64,000 bases of DNA from an uncultured Flavobacteriales bacterium (GCA_943788755.1 CALSRM010000003.1:62001-126000); one strand, 5' to 3'. Numbered from the stretch's first letter, positions 28,508 through 37,932 are shown. The notes: generated by a model from the sequence alone, not told the origin. Made by a program: numbers and translations.

Positions 28508-29875
28508 TTATCCAAAAAGACTCTTCAAAACTTCCCCAATTTTCCCAACTTGAATGACTTGAATATCATAGTTAGATACCGAAATTCCTTTATTATACTT
28601 GGAAATATAAATTCTTTCAAACCCCATTTTTTCAGCCTCTGAAATTCGTTGATCAACTCTAGGAACTGGTCTTATTTCTCCTGACAGACCAACCTCAGCA
28701 GCAAAACATGTATTTGGTGCTATTGCAATATCTACATTCGATGATAAGATTGAACAAACCACTGCCATGTCAATTGATGGGTCATCTACTTTAATTCCAC
28801 CAGCAATATTTATAAAGACATCTTTTTGAGCTATTCGGAACCCACAGCGTTTCTCTAGAACAGCTAACAACATGTTTAATCTTCTTAAGTCAAAACCAGT
28901 TGCTGTACGCTGCGGTGTGCCGTAAGCTGCTGTACTTGCTAATGCTTGTACCTCAATTAACATAGGTCGTGCTCCATCCATTGTAGATGCAATTGCCACA
29001 CCGCTTAAGCTTTCATCCGTATCACTTATTAAAACTTTACTTGGATTTTCAACTTCCTGCAATCCAGCAGCATCCATTTCATAAATTCCTAGTTCGTTGG
29101 TACTACCAAACCTATTTTTTACACTTCTTAATATTCTATAAACATGATTGCGATCCCCTTCAAATTGCAAAACGGTGTCAACCATATGCTCCAAAATCTT
29201 TGGTCCTGCAATAGCACCATCTTTTGTTATATGACCTATTAAAACAATGGGCACCCCAATTGTTTTGGCATACTTTAATAATTCTGAAGTACATTCTCTA
29301 ATTTGAGAAATACTCCCAGGAGAAGACTCTATTACCGAGGTATGCAAGGTTTGTATGGAGTCGATTATTACAAAATTTGGTTGTAGTTCTTTGCAATGGT
29401 GTAAGATATTTTGTGTATTCGTTTCAGTTAGCAAATAACAATTCGTCATTTCACCTCCTATTCGTTCAGCACGTAATTTTATTTGCTCTTCACTTTCTTC
29501 TCCAGAAACGTATAGGGTTTTTATACCACTTTTTAATGCAGTCTTTAATAATAATGTTGACTTTCCTATTCCTGGCTCACCACCTATCAATGTTACAGAA
29601 CCTGCGACCAAACCTCCTCCTAAAACACGGTTAAATTCATTTCCTGCAAGCTTGTGACGCTGGTTATCCAAAGGTTTTATTTCATCGATCCGATGTGGCC
29701 TAACTTTTTTCTGGTTCCCAACAGAAAATATTTTTTCAGCTCCTTGCTGTTTTTGAACAACTTCCTCCACATAGGTATTCCATTCATTACAGGAAGAACA
29801 TTTTCCAACCCACTTGGGAGATTGAGCTCCGCAGGTTTGACAGAAATAGGTTGTTTTAACTTTTACTTTAGCCAT
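28508..29875 (-). CDS. radA: DNA repair protein RadA (Sms)
   Basis: A 455-residue protein of standard length. The N-terminal zinc finger reads CQTCGAQSPKWVGKCSSC (CxxC...CxxC), followed by the RecA-like core with Walker A GEPGIGKST, the RadA-specific KNRFG motif (VKNRFGSTNELG) and a C-terminal Lon-protease-like domain (IAGGIKVDDPSIDMAVVCSI). RadA is a hexameric helicase that aids branch migration in recombinational repair. It is divergent from the hydrolase gene at 29955. Confidence 0.96.
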   Translation of the reverse strand: MAKVKVKTTYFCQTCGAQSPKWVGKCSSCNEWNTYVEEVVQKQQGAEKIFSVGNQKKVRPHRIDEIKPLDNQRHKLAGNEFNRVLGGGLVAGSVTLIGGEPGIGKSTLLLKTALKSGIKTLYVSGEESEEQIKLRAERIGGEMTNCYLLTETNTQNILHHCKELQPNFVIIDSIQTLHTSVIESSPGSISQIRECTSELLKYAKTIGVPIVLIGHITKDGAIAGPKILEHMVDTVLQFEGDRNHVYRILRSVKNRFGSTNELGIYEMDAAGLQEVENPSKVLISDTDESLSGVAIASTMDGARPMLIEVQALASTAAYGTPQRTATGFDLRRLNMLLAVLEKRCGFRIAQKDVFINIAGGIKVDDPSIDMAVVCSILSSNVDIAIAPNTCFAAEVGLSGEIRPVPRVDQRISEAEKMGFERIYISKYNKGISVSNYDIQVIQVGKIGEVLKSLFG

Positions 29876-29954
29876 GAATCAAATGTAAGAAGAAGAAACG
29901 TAAACTTTTTACGTTTTAAAGAAAACCATTACCTTCACCATTCTTATTTTTTAA

Positions 29955-30740
29955 ATGCAAAAAACCCACAAAACAGATTTCGGAAACGTTTCTTATTCAT
30001 CTATTGGAAAAGGAGATACAATCGTGTTTTTGCACGGTTTCCTTGGCAATAAAAAGGTTTGGACACCCTTCGTAAATTATTTTAAGCGAAACTATCAGGT
30101 GATAACCATAGACCTACCTGGACATGGAAACACTTCAATTATTGAAGAAGAAATGACTATGGAATTTTCTGCAAAACTCATTAAACAAATTCTTAAAACA
30201 GAAGATGTTTTAAACGTACATGTCGTTGGACACTCTATGGGTGGGTATATAGGATTAGCCTTTGCTAAACTTTACCCAAAAACAATCAAAAGCCTTACTT
30301 TATTTAACTGTTCGGCTTACGGAGATACCAAACAAAAACAAGCTGATCGATTAAAAGCTGTACGCGTATTTGACATGAATCCCTCCATATATATTGATGA
30401 AGCAATAAAAAATCTTTTTTACAAACCTAATCTAACTGTATTCTCAAAAGAAGTTAAGGAACTAACAGAGATGGCTAAAAACACACCGATCAGAGGAGCT
30501 CAAGGAAGCCTTAGAGGGATGAGAATTAGAGATAATCATGTTAGCTGGTTGTCCGAACAAAAGTTTCCACTGCATTATATTGCGGGAGAATATGACAACA
30601 CAATTCCTTTTTCCACTATTAAAGAACAAGTTGAAATTACGCATGCAAACCTTACTACTTTGACCCTTTCTGGCCACATGGGATTTATTGAAAAGCAAGA
30701 AACTAGTATAAAAGCAATAGAAGATTTTATTTCTATTTAA
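29955..30740 (+). CDS. alpha/beta hydrolase
   Basis: A 261-residue cytoplasmic protein. The fold markers are VFLHGFLGNKKVWTPF (oxyanion HG), IDLPGHGNT and the nucleophile elbow GHSMGG with Ser94; an acid lies in YIAGEYDNTIP and the likely catalytic His in SGHMGFIEK. It resembles MenH/BioH-like esterases of about 260 residues. The substrate is unknown. The stop codon overlaps the end of a decayed coding tail on the opposite strand. The preceding sequence has TACCTTCAC, a variant -7 element seen also before the regulator at 32772. Confidence 0.88.
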   Translation: MQKTHKTDFGNVSYSSIGKGDTIVFLHGFLGNKKVWTPFVNYFKRNYQVITIDLPGHGNTSIIEEEMTMEFSAKLIKQILKTEDVLNVHVVGHSMGGYIGLAFAKLYPKTIKSLTLFNCSAYGDTKQKQADRLKAVRVFDMNPSIYIDEAIKNLFYKPNLTVFSKEVKELTEMAKNTPIRGAQGSLRGMRIRDNHVSWLSEQKFPLHYIAGEYDNTIPFSTIKEQVEITHANLTTLTLSGHMGFIEKQETSIKAIEDFISI

Positions 30741-30842
30741 TCGATTTTAATAACTCTTTTTGCTGGGTAACTATTCCCATTACTTTCGACTTTGACAAAA
30801 TAGAAGTTATCATCTAAATTCTGAAATTTCAATTGAACAGCA
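30737..30842 (-). pseudogene. relic of a T9SS sorting-domain C-terminus
   Basis: Directly after the stop of the T9SS protein gene, one frame over, an open stretch of 33 codons (30838 down to a TAA at 30737-30739) encodes VQLKFQNLDDNFYFVKVES and then YPAKRVIKID. This has the form of the last two strands of a T9SS type A sorting domain (FYFVKVES...KRVIK). No start codon or full domain precedes it, so it looks like the tail of a lost or replaced sorting domain. Confidence 0.55.
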
Positions 30843-32603
30843 CTACTCCTTAACTATACTTTTTAAGGTCTTCTCGGCACTTTTAAATTGAAATTCAATT
30901 AAATAAACACCTTTAGATAATCCAGAAACATCGATTTGTGGCATCCCTTTACCTTCTTTAAATAGCATAACTTCCCCTAATAAATTGTAAACTTTAATCA
31001 TTTCAATTTGCGAATCTGACTTGAAGTTTAATTTATTGCTGGTTGGATTTGGGTATAGCAAAACATCATTAATTTCTCCAGAATTAGGATTATTGACCGA
31101 TACTATTTGACCATCACACATCCCATACATCCCCATTGTATCGCAAGCATAAAAGTCATGAATATCATCAGTATAAGATTTGAGCAAATCCAAGCTAGCG
31201 GTAATCGAACTATCAACATAATCTAATGCCGAAATATGTGCTATTGTAAATTGTTTGACTTCAAAAGGGGCAAATGTAAATGTTCCCATTGATGCCAGCA
31301 ATCTTCTATCTCCTTTAACATTTACTTCTCCTAACTCGGACCAAGGACTTACTGATGTTCCATTAGTTCCGAAATAATAATTAGCATCAGAAGCATCCGG
31401 ATACATGTAATTTGCATCAATCACACCACCGTGGCCGTCTCCTCCATAAGTAAAATGAGTGCCATCCATCCATATTCCTTGCATATAGTTATAAAAATCA
31501 GATGGCAAAATTGGAGCTCCAAAAATAGTTCCTGCTAGTAGTCTATCAAAATAGGCAAACACGCCCATTCCTAATCTTTCATTATCAGAGATATTATCTC
31601 CATACCCACATCCATTTATTACCTCGCTTTGCCCAATTCCTATTTGATTTGCAACACCATCATTGTCTTGCGACGGACCTCTCAAAATAACCAGGCCTTG
31701 TGCAGGGGGATTATTAAGATAAGCAGCCGCTCCGTTACAACCATCATTATCAACTGAATCAGCATTAAACGTGTATGCCAAATTCCTTTCAACATCGCAT
31801 CCCACATAATCATCTTCTGAACAACCAATATCCATGTCCTCCCAAATACCTATATAAAAGTCAGAGTAGATTGTAGTAGTATAATTAATAATAGTGTACT
31901 CCGAAAAAATAGTATTGGCCAAAGCTGAATCACTGCTATTGTACCCATAATGTAGTGCTCTAATTTCCATTCCCAATCTATCCCCACCTGTTTCAGCATG
32001 GACCCCATCATCATTAAACACGGTAAACAAAGCCATATCTCCCTTAATACAAGGATAATCACCATCTAAAGGATTGTAAATACCATTTTGATTAACATCA
32101 ATAAATGGAGCAATATATTGACTCTGCCCATTCCAGTTTTCACCGGTTCCAGGCCAATTAATGATTACATCTGGAATAACATAAGAACTGTTCTGGGTGC
32201 ATCCAGGAGTTTGCCCACAATCATACCATAAAATAAATTCATCAATTTCTGCTTTTGTCACTTTCCATACATAATTATATTCTACATGTGATGTACTATA
32301 AAAAGAGGGGGTGCTAACTGGTCCAGGGTAATAGTCCTTCCCTACGCCAAACATTTGCCCAGCTAAATGTAATTGGCCGTTAATATCCATCCCACCCAAC
32401 CATAATCCAGCTGAATATATTGTAGAATGACCCGTTCCTTTAGGGTACTCATACTTCGCCCCATATGATGTAGTATCGGTAAATAGCATCCCAGCAGAGT
32501 AAAATCTTGCATTTATATTATTAATATCTAGGCTATCGTAGATTGGTGATTGTGCTAAAGTTAAAATAGGAAGTATCAGAAGTAACGTAAAAATTCTTTT
32601 CAT
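30843..32603 (-). CDS. secreted protein with T9SS type A sorting domain
   Basis: A 586-residue protein with signal peptide ending LAQ. The body (YSAGLWLGGMDINGQLHLAG, FTVFNDDGVH, NTIFSEYTIINYT, YIGIWEDMDIGCSEDDYVGCD) belongs to a recurring but unnamed Bacteroidota surface protein family rich in Gly, Asp and aromatic residues. The C-terminal sorting domain begins VLLYPNPTSNKLNFKSD and ends SIVKE. It is cargo for T9SS, shown on the surface or released. A second sorting-domain tail follows out of frame. It is convergent with the hydrolase gene. Confidence 0.85.
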   Translation of the reverse strand: MKRIFTLLLILPILTLAQSPIYDSLDINNINARFYSAGMLFTDTTSYGAKYEYPKGTGHSTIYSAGLWLGGMDINGQLHLAGQMFGVGKDYYPGPVSTPSFYSTSHVEYNYVWKVTKAEIDEFILWYDCGQTPGCTQNSSYVIPDVIINWPGTGENWNGQSQYIAPFIDVNQNGIYNPLDGDYPCIKGDMALFTVFNDDGVHAETGGDRLGMEIRALHYGYNSSDSALANTIFSEYTIINYTTTIYSDFYIGIWEDMDIGCSEDDYVGCDVERNLAYTFNADSVDNDGCNGAAAYLNNPPAQGLVILRGPSQDNDGVANQIGIGQSEVINGCGYGDNISDNERLGMGVFAYFDRLLAGTIFGAPILPSDFYNYMQGIWMDGTHFTYGGDGHGGVIDANYMYPDASDANYYFGTNGTSVSPWSELGEVNVKGDRRLLASMGTFTFAPFEVKQFTIAHISALDYVDSSITASLDLLKSYTDDIHDFYACDTMGMYGMCDGQIVSVNNPNSGEINDVLLYPNPTSNKLNFKSDSQIEMIKVYNLLGEVMLFKEGKGMPQIDVSGLSKGVYLIEFQFKSAEKTLKSIVKE

Positions 32604-32670
32604 AATTATTGTATTGAGTGTAACCTTAAAATCAACTCTTGCAATCTTATAGATGCTAATATACTAATAA

Positions 32671-32697
32671 AGAGAGGCCTGCTAAGGCTTTTTTTGT
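32671..32697 (+). terminator. orphan terminator-like hairpin
   Basis: GCCT, loop GCTA, AGGC, with weak flanking A-T and G-T pairs, then TTTTTTTG. It points along the plus strand although the gene upstream is on the minus strand, and it lies about 75 bases before the LytTR regulator ATG. Confidence 0.35.
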
Positions 32698-32771
32698 TTA
32701 TTAGGCTGAATTAATTATCAGGTGGTCAGTAATTTCAATTTTACGGTGAGATTAATTACCTTCACGACTTA

Positions 32772-33560
32772 ATGACTAAATCCTTACACAAAATAAAAGC
32801 GTTAGTAATTGACGATGAGTCACATGCAAGAGAGAATTTGAAATTGCTCATTACTGAATTTTGTAAAGATTTAGAAGTGGTTGGAGAAGCTTGCGGAAAG
32901 ATAGAAGCTATTGAAGTCATAAAAAAAACAAATCCAGATGTTATTTTCTTGGACATTAGAATGCCCTCTGGAGCTGAAGGTTTTGAATTACTAGATGCAA
33001 TACCCAACAAAACATTTCAAGTAATATTTGTAACGGCGTTTAAAGATTATGCAATTAAGGCATTTAATGCAAATGCTATTCACTATTTACTCAAACCCTT
33101 GGACATTGAAGAATTGATTAGTGCGGTAGAAAAAATTAAGACAAACAAAACTGCCATTGAAGATAGTTCCGAAAAATATGCTGATTATTATAAAAGATTG
33201 GAACAATTAACCGCCAATCTTTCTGATTCAAAATCTTCAAAGATTACCATCAACCATTCTAAAGGAATTAAAATAATTGAAGACAGTACAATAGTCCGGT
33301 TGCATGCAGAAGGAAATTGTTCGAAGCTTTTTTTCACTGACGAAAGCACATACCTCGATACAAGAACTTTAAAAATTTATGAAACCCTTTTAGATACCTC
33401 CAAATTCTTTAGAGTTCATAAATCCGATATCATTAACCTGGATTTTCTTTCTGAATATTCTAATCAAGATGGAAATTTTGCTATCATGAATAATGGTGAT
33501 GCGATTTCAATTAGCCGCTCAAAAGTCAATGGTTTTATTGAAAGAATTAAGAATATTTAA
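32772..33560 (+). CDS. LytTR-type response regulator
   Basis: A 262-residue regulator. Residues about 8-125 are a receiver domain: VIDDESHAREN acidic pocket, phosphoacceptor Asp61 in VIFLDIRMP, VTAFKDYAIKAF and the LLKPLD Lys. Residues ~165-260 form a LytTR DNA-binding domain (IVRLHAEGNCSKLFF, FRVHKSDIINLDFL). Its partner is probably the LytS-like kinase at 34553, two genes downstream. A paralogue follows after a 145-base spacer. DNA targets cannot be read from this window. Confidence 0.93.
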   Translation: MTKSLHKIKALVIDDESHARENLKLLITEFCKDLEVVGEACGKIEAIEVIKKTNPDVIFLDIRMPSGAEGFELLDAIPNKTFQVIFVTAFKDYAIKAFNANAIHYLLKPLDIEELISAVEKIKTNKTAIEDSSEKYADYYKRLEQLTANLSDSKSSKITINHSKGIKIIEDSTIVRLHAEGNCSKLFFTDESTYLDTRTLKIYETLLDTSKFFRVHKSDIINLDFLSEYSNQDGNFAIMNNGDAISISRSKVNGFIERIKNI

Positions 33561-33654
33561 TTCCTAGTATTACTGTTTAATCAACGAATACAGCAGGTTA
33601 ATCAGTAAGATATACAGTTCACTAAATGGCGGAACATATTGTTAAACCTTTCGT

Positions 33655-33662
33655 TAAGTTTG
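33655..33662 (+). promoter_or_regulatory. -7 element of the second LytTR regulator
   Basis: TAAGTTTG matches TAnnTTTG, 44 bases before the ATG at 33706. A TTG lies only 13 bases upstream, so the -33 box is doubtful. It suggests this regulator has its own promoter. Confidence 0.4.
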
Positions 33663-33705
33663 GTATCGTGGTCGGAAATAACCCACACACCTAATACCAA
33701 TCCTT

Positions 33706-34461
33706 ATGACTTTAAAAGCGCTAATTGTTGATGATGAATTCAACGCAAGAAACAACCTAAAAATTTTAATTAATGAATTTTGCCCAGAATTAAAAATTGT
33801 CGGACTGGTTGATTCAGCTGCAGAAGCACGAATAATAATTGAAAAAGAAAAGCCAGACGTGGTGTTTTTAGATATTGCAATGCCAAAAGAAGATGGGTTC
33901 TCCTTATTGAAATCATATGAGAATAGAGAATTTTCGGTAGTGTTTACAACCGCATACAATGAATATGCTTTGAAAGCATTTAAAGAAAATGCGATTGACT
34001 ATCTAGAGAAACCAATTAGCATCGACGACTTGCAAAAAGCCGTGCAGAAGGTTATGAAAGTGCACGGAAGCAATGAGCAGAGGACACCTGCTGAATTATC
34101 TGAATTGGTAGATGAAGCAATGGAAGGGAAAAATGACCGAATAAGTATCCCTACCAGAAATGGTTATGTAATAATCAGAAATACTGACATAATACATTTG
34201 GAGGCTAGCGACAACTATACAATGATCTATTTAATTGATGGTAGTCGCCACTTAAGCAGTAAAAACATTAAGGTATACGAAGAAAACTTAAATCAAGAAG
34301 TCTTTTTCAGAACACACAAGTCTCATATAATAAATGTAGAACATCATCTAAAGGAGTTCTCGCGATCTGAAGGAAACATGGCAATACTTACAAACGGAAT
34401 TAACGTACCCATAGCAAGACGTAAGATGGCTAATTTCTTGTCTCGTATAAATACTTTTTAG
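33706..34461 (+). CDS. LytTR-type response regulator (second copy)
   Basis: A 251-residue paralogue of the preceding regulator. Receiver domain with IVDDEFNARNN, phosphoacceptor Asp56 in VVFLDIAMP, TTAYNEYALKAFKEN and LEKPIS; LytTR domain with IIHLEASDNYTMIYL and FFRTHKSHIINVEH. It lies 91 bases before the sensor kinase gene and may be the closer partner. Having two similar regulators before one kinase suggests branched output or recent duplication, though the two proteins have clearly diverged. Confidence 0.93.
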   Translation: MTLKALIVDDEFNARNNLKILINEFCPELKIVGLVDSAAEARIIIEKEKPDVVFLDIAMPKEDGFSLLKSYENREFSVVFTTAYNEYALKAFKENAIDYLEKPISIDDLQKAVQKVMKVHGSNEQRTPAELSELVDEAMEGKNDRISIPTRNGYVIIRNTDIIHLEASDNYTMIYLIDGSRHLSSKNIKVYEENLNQEVFFRTHKSHIINVEHHLKEFSRSEGNMAILTNGINVPIARRKMANFLSRINTF

Positions 34462-34552
34462 TATTATATCGTCTTAATCTTGGTGATAATATTACCTTAG
34501 TTTTGTATTAGCAATAAGATAATTACTATTCTAGTTATTAATTATATTTCCC

Positions 34553-37546
34553 TTGCGGAGCAACAAATTTCCATATTTAGCTTTTATTGTCATCATCTTA
34601 TTGGTGATCAAACCTGGAATTGGGCAACAATATAGTTTCATTCCTTTTTCTGTTGAAGATGGGCTTTCACAAACGCAAGTATTTGATATTTGCTCTGATG
34701 ACCGAGGAAACGTATGGTTTGGAACAGCAGGCGGTGCAAGTCGTTTTGATGGGAAACATTTTACAAACTATTCTACCGAAAATGGCCTTAATGACAACCT
34801 TGTTTCCAAAATAATATCAACAAACGGTTTTATTTGGATTGCAACTCAACATGGGATTACAAGAATTAAAGAGAAGCAAGTTCAAACCTACCATCTAGGT
34901 GAATTAACAGAAAACAATAACATTACAACCATTGTAATCGACTCACAGTTTTTATGGCTCGGGGTGAAGGATAAAGGGGTTCTTCAAATAAAACTGACAG
35001 ACAATGTCCCGGACTTAAAAGACTATACTTTGCATATTCCCTCAGAACATCTTAACATTAGGAGTTTGTTTATTGACTCTAAGCGCAAATTATGGATGGC
35101 GTCTAAAGGTTATTTAGGTTATTATTTAAACAATAAATGGACAACTGTAAAGATTCCAAATTCAACAAACAACATTAGTGACATTGGAGAAGATTCTAAA
35201 AGTCATTTATGGATAACAACCTATAATGATGGTGTATATGAATATAACCTGGAATCCTTTAAAAATTACAATCATTTATTTGGTATCGACAACGATTTGG
35301 TTCGCTCACTCTTCATTGACAAAAATGACAATATCTGGCTAAGTAGTAAAACCGGATTAACGGTTTTAGAAGACGGAATACCGACAATTTTCAACAATGA
35401 AAATGGACTCGAGAATGAAAACATAAAAGTTGTATCCCAAGACAATGAGGGAAACATTTGGCTGGGGACGGATGGTTCTGGGGCATTTCGATTTTCAGGT
35501 AATGAATTTGTAAACTTTGGTGAAAAAAATGGGTTAGCAAGTGTTATGTCTATTGTTCAAGACAATGATAAAACATACTGGTTTTCTACTTATGGAGATG
35601 GGATTACAAAGTACAAGGACCATGTATTCACCAATTTTCACGCTTTGAATTCAAACTTAACCAACAACACCATTTGGTCTAGCATGTTAGATTCTAAAAA
35701 CCAACTATGGTTTGGATCATCCGGTGGATTAATCAAACAAAATCAAGGTAAATTCAAAGTATTCTATAATACAGAATGGTTACCTTCGAATAAAATTACT
35801 TCTTTATTTGAAGATTCTAAAAACCATATTTGGATTGGAACCGCAAAAGGGGTAACTAAAATAGTTAATAGCGACACAACAACTTATACAAATTCTTCTG
35901 GTTTAGAAACTAAAAACATTCGAGCAATTGCAGAATATAAAAACACGATTTGGCTGGGCACTTCCAATGGGGTTTTTACTTCAAATGAAAAAGGATTCTC
36001 CCAGTGGAAAAATAATGAGGCTTTAGATGGAAACATTGTTTATTGCTTAAAAAAATGGAAAAATGGAATTTTCATCGGAACTGGAAATGGATTGTTTTAT
36101 TTTGACGGTAAGTCTGTTCAAAACATAAAACTGCATAGTTCTTTTAGTGCTAATTACATTAACTTCATTACCCTAGAAGACAATCAGTACTTATGGATAG
36201 GGACCAATTTCGGAGTTTTTGAAATCGATCTTTCTATCTATCGTTTTAAAGGAATTAAAGGAATATTTCATTACACTACATCTGACGGTTTAAAAAGCCC
36301 TGAAACAAATTTAAATGCCGGGTTTCAGGATTCAGATGGTTATGTATGGATGGGCACAGGGAAAGGTCTTTTAAGATATGTTCGAAAAGAAATCCATTCG
36401 CAAGAAATTAGCCCTATTCCTAAAATTAGAATAGAAGATGTTCAATTGTTTTTAAAACCTACCGATTGGAGTGCAATTACTAATGACATTGATACTTTTA
36501 GTTTACTCCCTAATAATTTAGAATTAGGTCACAAAAAAAATTACTTCACCTTTTTTTATAAAGCGATAAGCATTTCCAGACCTGAGGAACTGCGATATAA
36601 GTTTAAGCTAAATGGATTCGACAAAGACTGGTCGCCCGATATTACCCAACAATCTTTCACCTACGCAAACTTACCTTATGGTGATTATACTTTTGAAGTT
36701 ATCGCATCAATTGATGGTAAAAATTGGAGCGAACCTGCTCAATTTTCATTTATAATTAACAAGCCATATTATTTATCATGGTGGTTCTTTTTAATCGCTG
36801 GAATCGCCCTTGTCAGCATCTTTTATGGCGTATGGAAATGGAGAGCAAATATTAGTAAGCAAAAAAGAATAACGGAGAAATTGGTATATAAATCAAAGTT
36901 ATTAGCTCTCGAACAACAAAGTTTAAATGCTAGTATGAATAGACATTTTATCTTTAACGCTTTAAATTCCATTCAATATTATATTAATACACAGGATAAA
37001 TTATCTGCAAATAAATATTTAACAAGCTTCGCTAAACTTATTCGGAAAAACTTAGACAGTTCCAGCTCCGGTAAAAGCCTAGTTCCCTTAACAGACGAAT
37101 TAGAAAGGCTTGAATTGTATATCACTTTGGAGCATATGCGATTCCAAAATAAATTTGAATACAAAATCAACATTGGACAAGACATTGATATAGAATCTGT
37201 TTTAATTCCTCCCATGTTTTTGCAACCATTTGTTGAAAATAGTATTTGGCATGGGATTCTTCCGATGGAGAAACCCGGTAAAATTAACATTGACATTAAA
37301 CGCAGCCAACCTAATAAAATCACATTCATAATTGAGGATAATGGAATTGGAATTGATAATAGTTTAGCGCAAAAAAATGAGCATTCTCACATTCCTAAGG
37401 GTATGGAAATCACTGCCGGAAGACTGGAAATACTTAAGGAAATTACGAGCAAAACCATCAAAATAGTCGGTCCATTCCAAATAAATGACAAGCGTAATAA
37501 ATCTTATAGAACACGCGTTGTTATTACAATAGATAATAATAAATAG
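34553..37546 (+). CDS. two-component sensor with beta-propeller, Y_Y_Y domain and LytS-like kinase
   Basis: A 997-residue sensor starting with TTG, just before a signal peptide ending IGQQ. About a dozen propeller repeats (NVWFGTAGGASRFDG, HLWITTYNDGVYEY, NIWLGTDGSGAFRF and so on) form the periplasmic sensor, followed by a Y_Y_Y domain (~residues 655-735, with YKFKLNGFDKDWSP), a membrane helix (WWFFLIAGIALVSIFYGVW) and a His_kinase domain with phosphoacceptor His798 in MNRHFIFNALNSIQ. An ATPase domain follows (FVENSIWHGI, IEDNGIGI). It lacks the receiver and AraC parts of Bacteroides hybrid sensors, so it must act through separate regulators such as those upstream. Confidence 0.92.
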   Translation: MRSNKFPYLAFIVIILLVIKPGIGQQYSFIPFSVEDGLSQTQVFDICSDDRGNVWFGTAGGASRFDGKHFTNYSTENGLNDNLVSKIISTNGFIWIATQHGITRIKEKQVQTYHLGELTENNNITTIVIDSQFLWLGVKDKGVLQIKLTDNVPDLKDYTLHIPSEHLNIRSLFIDSKRKLWMASKGYLGYYLNNKWTTVKIPNSTNNISDIGEDSKSHLWITTYNDGVYEYNLESFKNYNHLFGIDNDLVRSLFIDKNDNIWLSSKTGLTVLEDGIPTIFNNENGLENENIKVVSQDNEGNIWLGTDGSGAFRFSGNEFVNFGEKNGLASVMSIVQDNDKTYWFSTYGDGITKYKDHVFTNFHALNSNLTNNTIWSSMLDSKNQLWFGSSGGLIKQNQGKFKVFYNTEWLPSNKITSLFEDSKNHIWIGTAKGVTKIVNSDTTTYTNSSGLETKNIRAIAEYKNTIWLGTSNGVFTSNEKGFSQWKNNEALDGNIVYCLKKWKNGIFIGTGNGLFYFDGKSVQNIKLHSSFSANYINFITLEDNQYLWIGTNFGVFEIDLSIYRFKGIKGIFHYTTSDGLKSPETNLNAGFQDSDGYVWMGTGKGLLRYVRKEIHSQEISPIPKIRIEDVQLFLKPTDWSAITNDIDTFSLLPNNLELGHKKNYFTFFYKAISISRPEELRYKFKLNGFDKDWSPDITQQSFTYANLPYGDYTFEVIASIDGKNWSEPAQFSFIINKPYYLSWWFFLIAGIALVSIFYGVWKWRANISKQKRITEKLVYKSKLLALEQQSLNASMNRHFIFNALNSIQYYINTQDKLSANKYLTSFAKLIRKNLDSSSSGKSLVPLTDELERLELYITLEHMRFQNKFEYKINIGQDIDIESVLIPPMFLQPFVENSIWHGILPMEKPGKINIDIKRSQPNKITFIIEDNGIGIDNSLAQKNEHSHIPKGMEITAGRLEILKEITSKTIKIVGPFQINDKRNKSYRTRVVITIDNNK

Positions 37547-37586
37547 CTATTACTGCAACATTTTCAAGCATTTAGCGTATTTATTC

Positions 37587-37617
37587 TTGTATTATTAAAC
37601 TATATTTTGTATTTTTG
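37587..37617 (+). promoter_or_regulatory. promoter of the acidic-repeat lipoprotein gene
   Basis: TTG at 37587-37589, a 20-base spacer and TATTTTTG at 37610-37617 match the Bacteroidota promoter pattern. The ATG follows 16 bases later. Confidence 0.6.
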
Positions 37618-37633
37618 ATTAGATAGAAGTATT

Positions 37634-37912
37634 ATGAAGAGCCGTTTCAACATATTATTAATTGCTTTTTTACTTGTTTTCGCAAGTAGTTGTAATAAAC
37701 TTGCGCCTTTAGAGCGCGCGAATGATGCGGACAAAGAAAGTATTAATGAGAATAGCTTACCATTAAAAAATGGGGTAGGTAATATTGACATAATAGACGC
37801 TGAGGGTGGCATCACTGACACAGATAATGACGAAGATCATGATTCTGATGGCAACATTACTGACACAGACAACGATGAAGATCACGATAAAGAGAATTCT
37901 GACAAAGGTTAA
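37634..37912 (+). CDS. small lipoprotein with acidic duplicated repeat
   Basis: A 92-residue lipoprotein; the signal peptide ends FASSC. The C-terminal third holds two copies of ITDTDNDEDHD, 15 residues apart, giving a very acidic Asp/Glu/His tail. The composition suggests binding of calcium or another divalent cation, but no classical EF-hand or thrombospondin-type-3 loop is complete. I know no family. The gene is monocistronic, with a good promoter and terminator of its own, immediately downstream of the sensor kinase. Confidence 0.7.
   Translation: MKSRFNILLIAFLLVFASSCNKLAPLERANDADKESINENSLPLKNGVGNIDIIDAEGGITDTDNDEDHDSDGNITDTDNDEDHDKENSDKG
37811..37888 (+). repeat. tandem 45-base coding repeat
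   Basis: Two 33-base copies (37811-37843 and 37856-37888) encode the identical peptide ITDTDNDEDHD but differ at several third codon positions, so the duplication is not recent or the protein sequence is under selection. Confidence 0.7.
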
Positions 37913-37932
37913 GGCCCATTTACCTTTATTCG

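Noticed and set aside
28303-28515. A 70-codon frame on the minus strand between radA and the beta-barrel gene
   Set aside because: Composition is aromatic and erratic, it overlaps the radA end and a terminator-like hairpin, and no motif is visible.
29880-29887. TACATTTG on the minus strand as the radA promoter
   Set aside because: It matches the consensus but would give a leaderless transcript; without mapping I do not list it.
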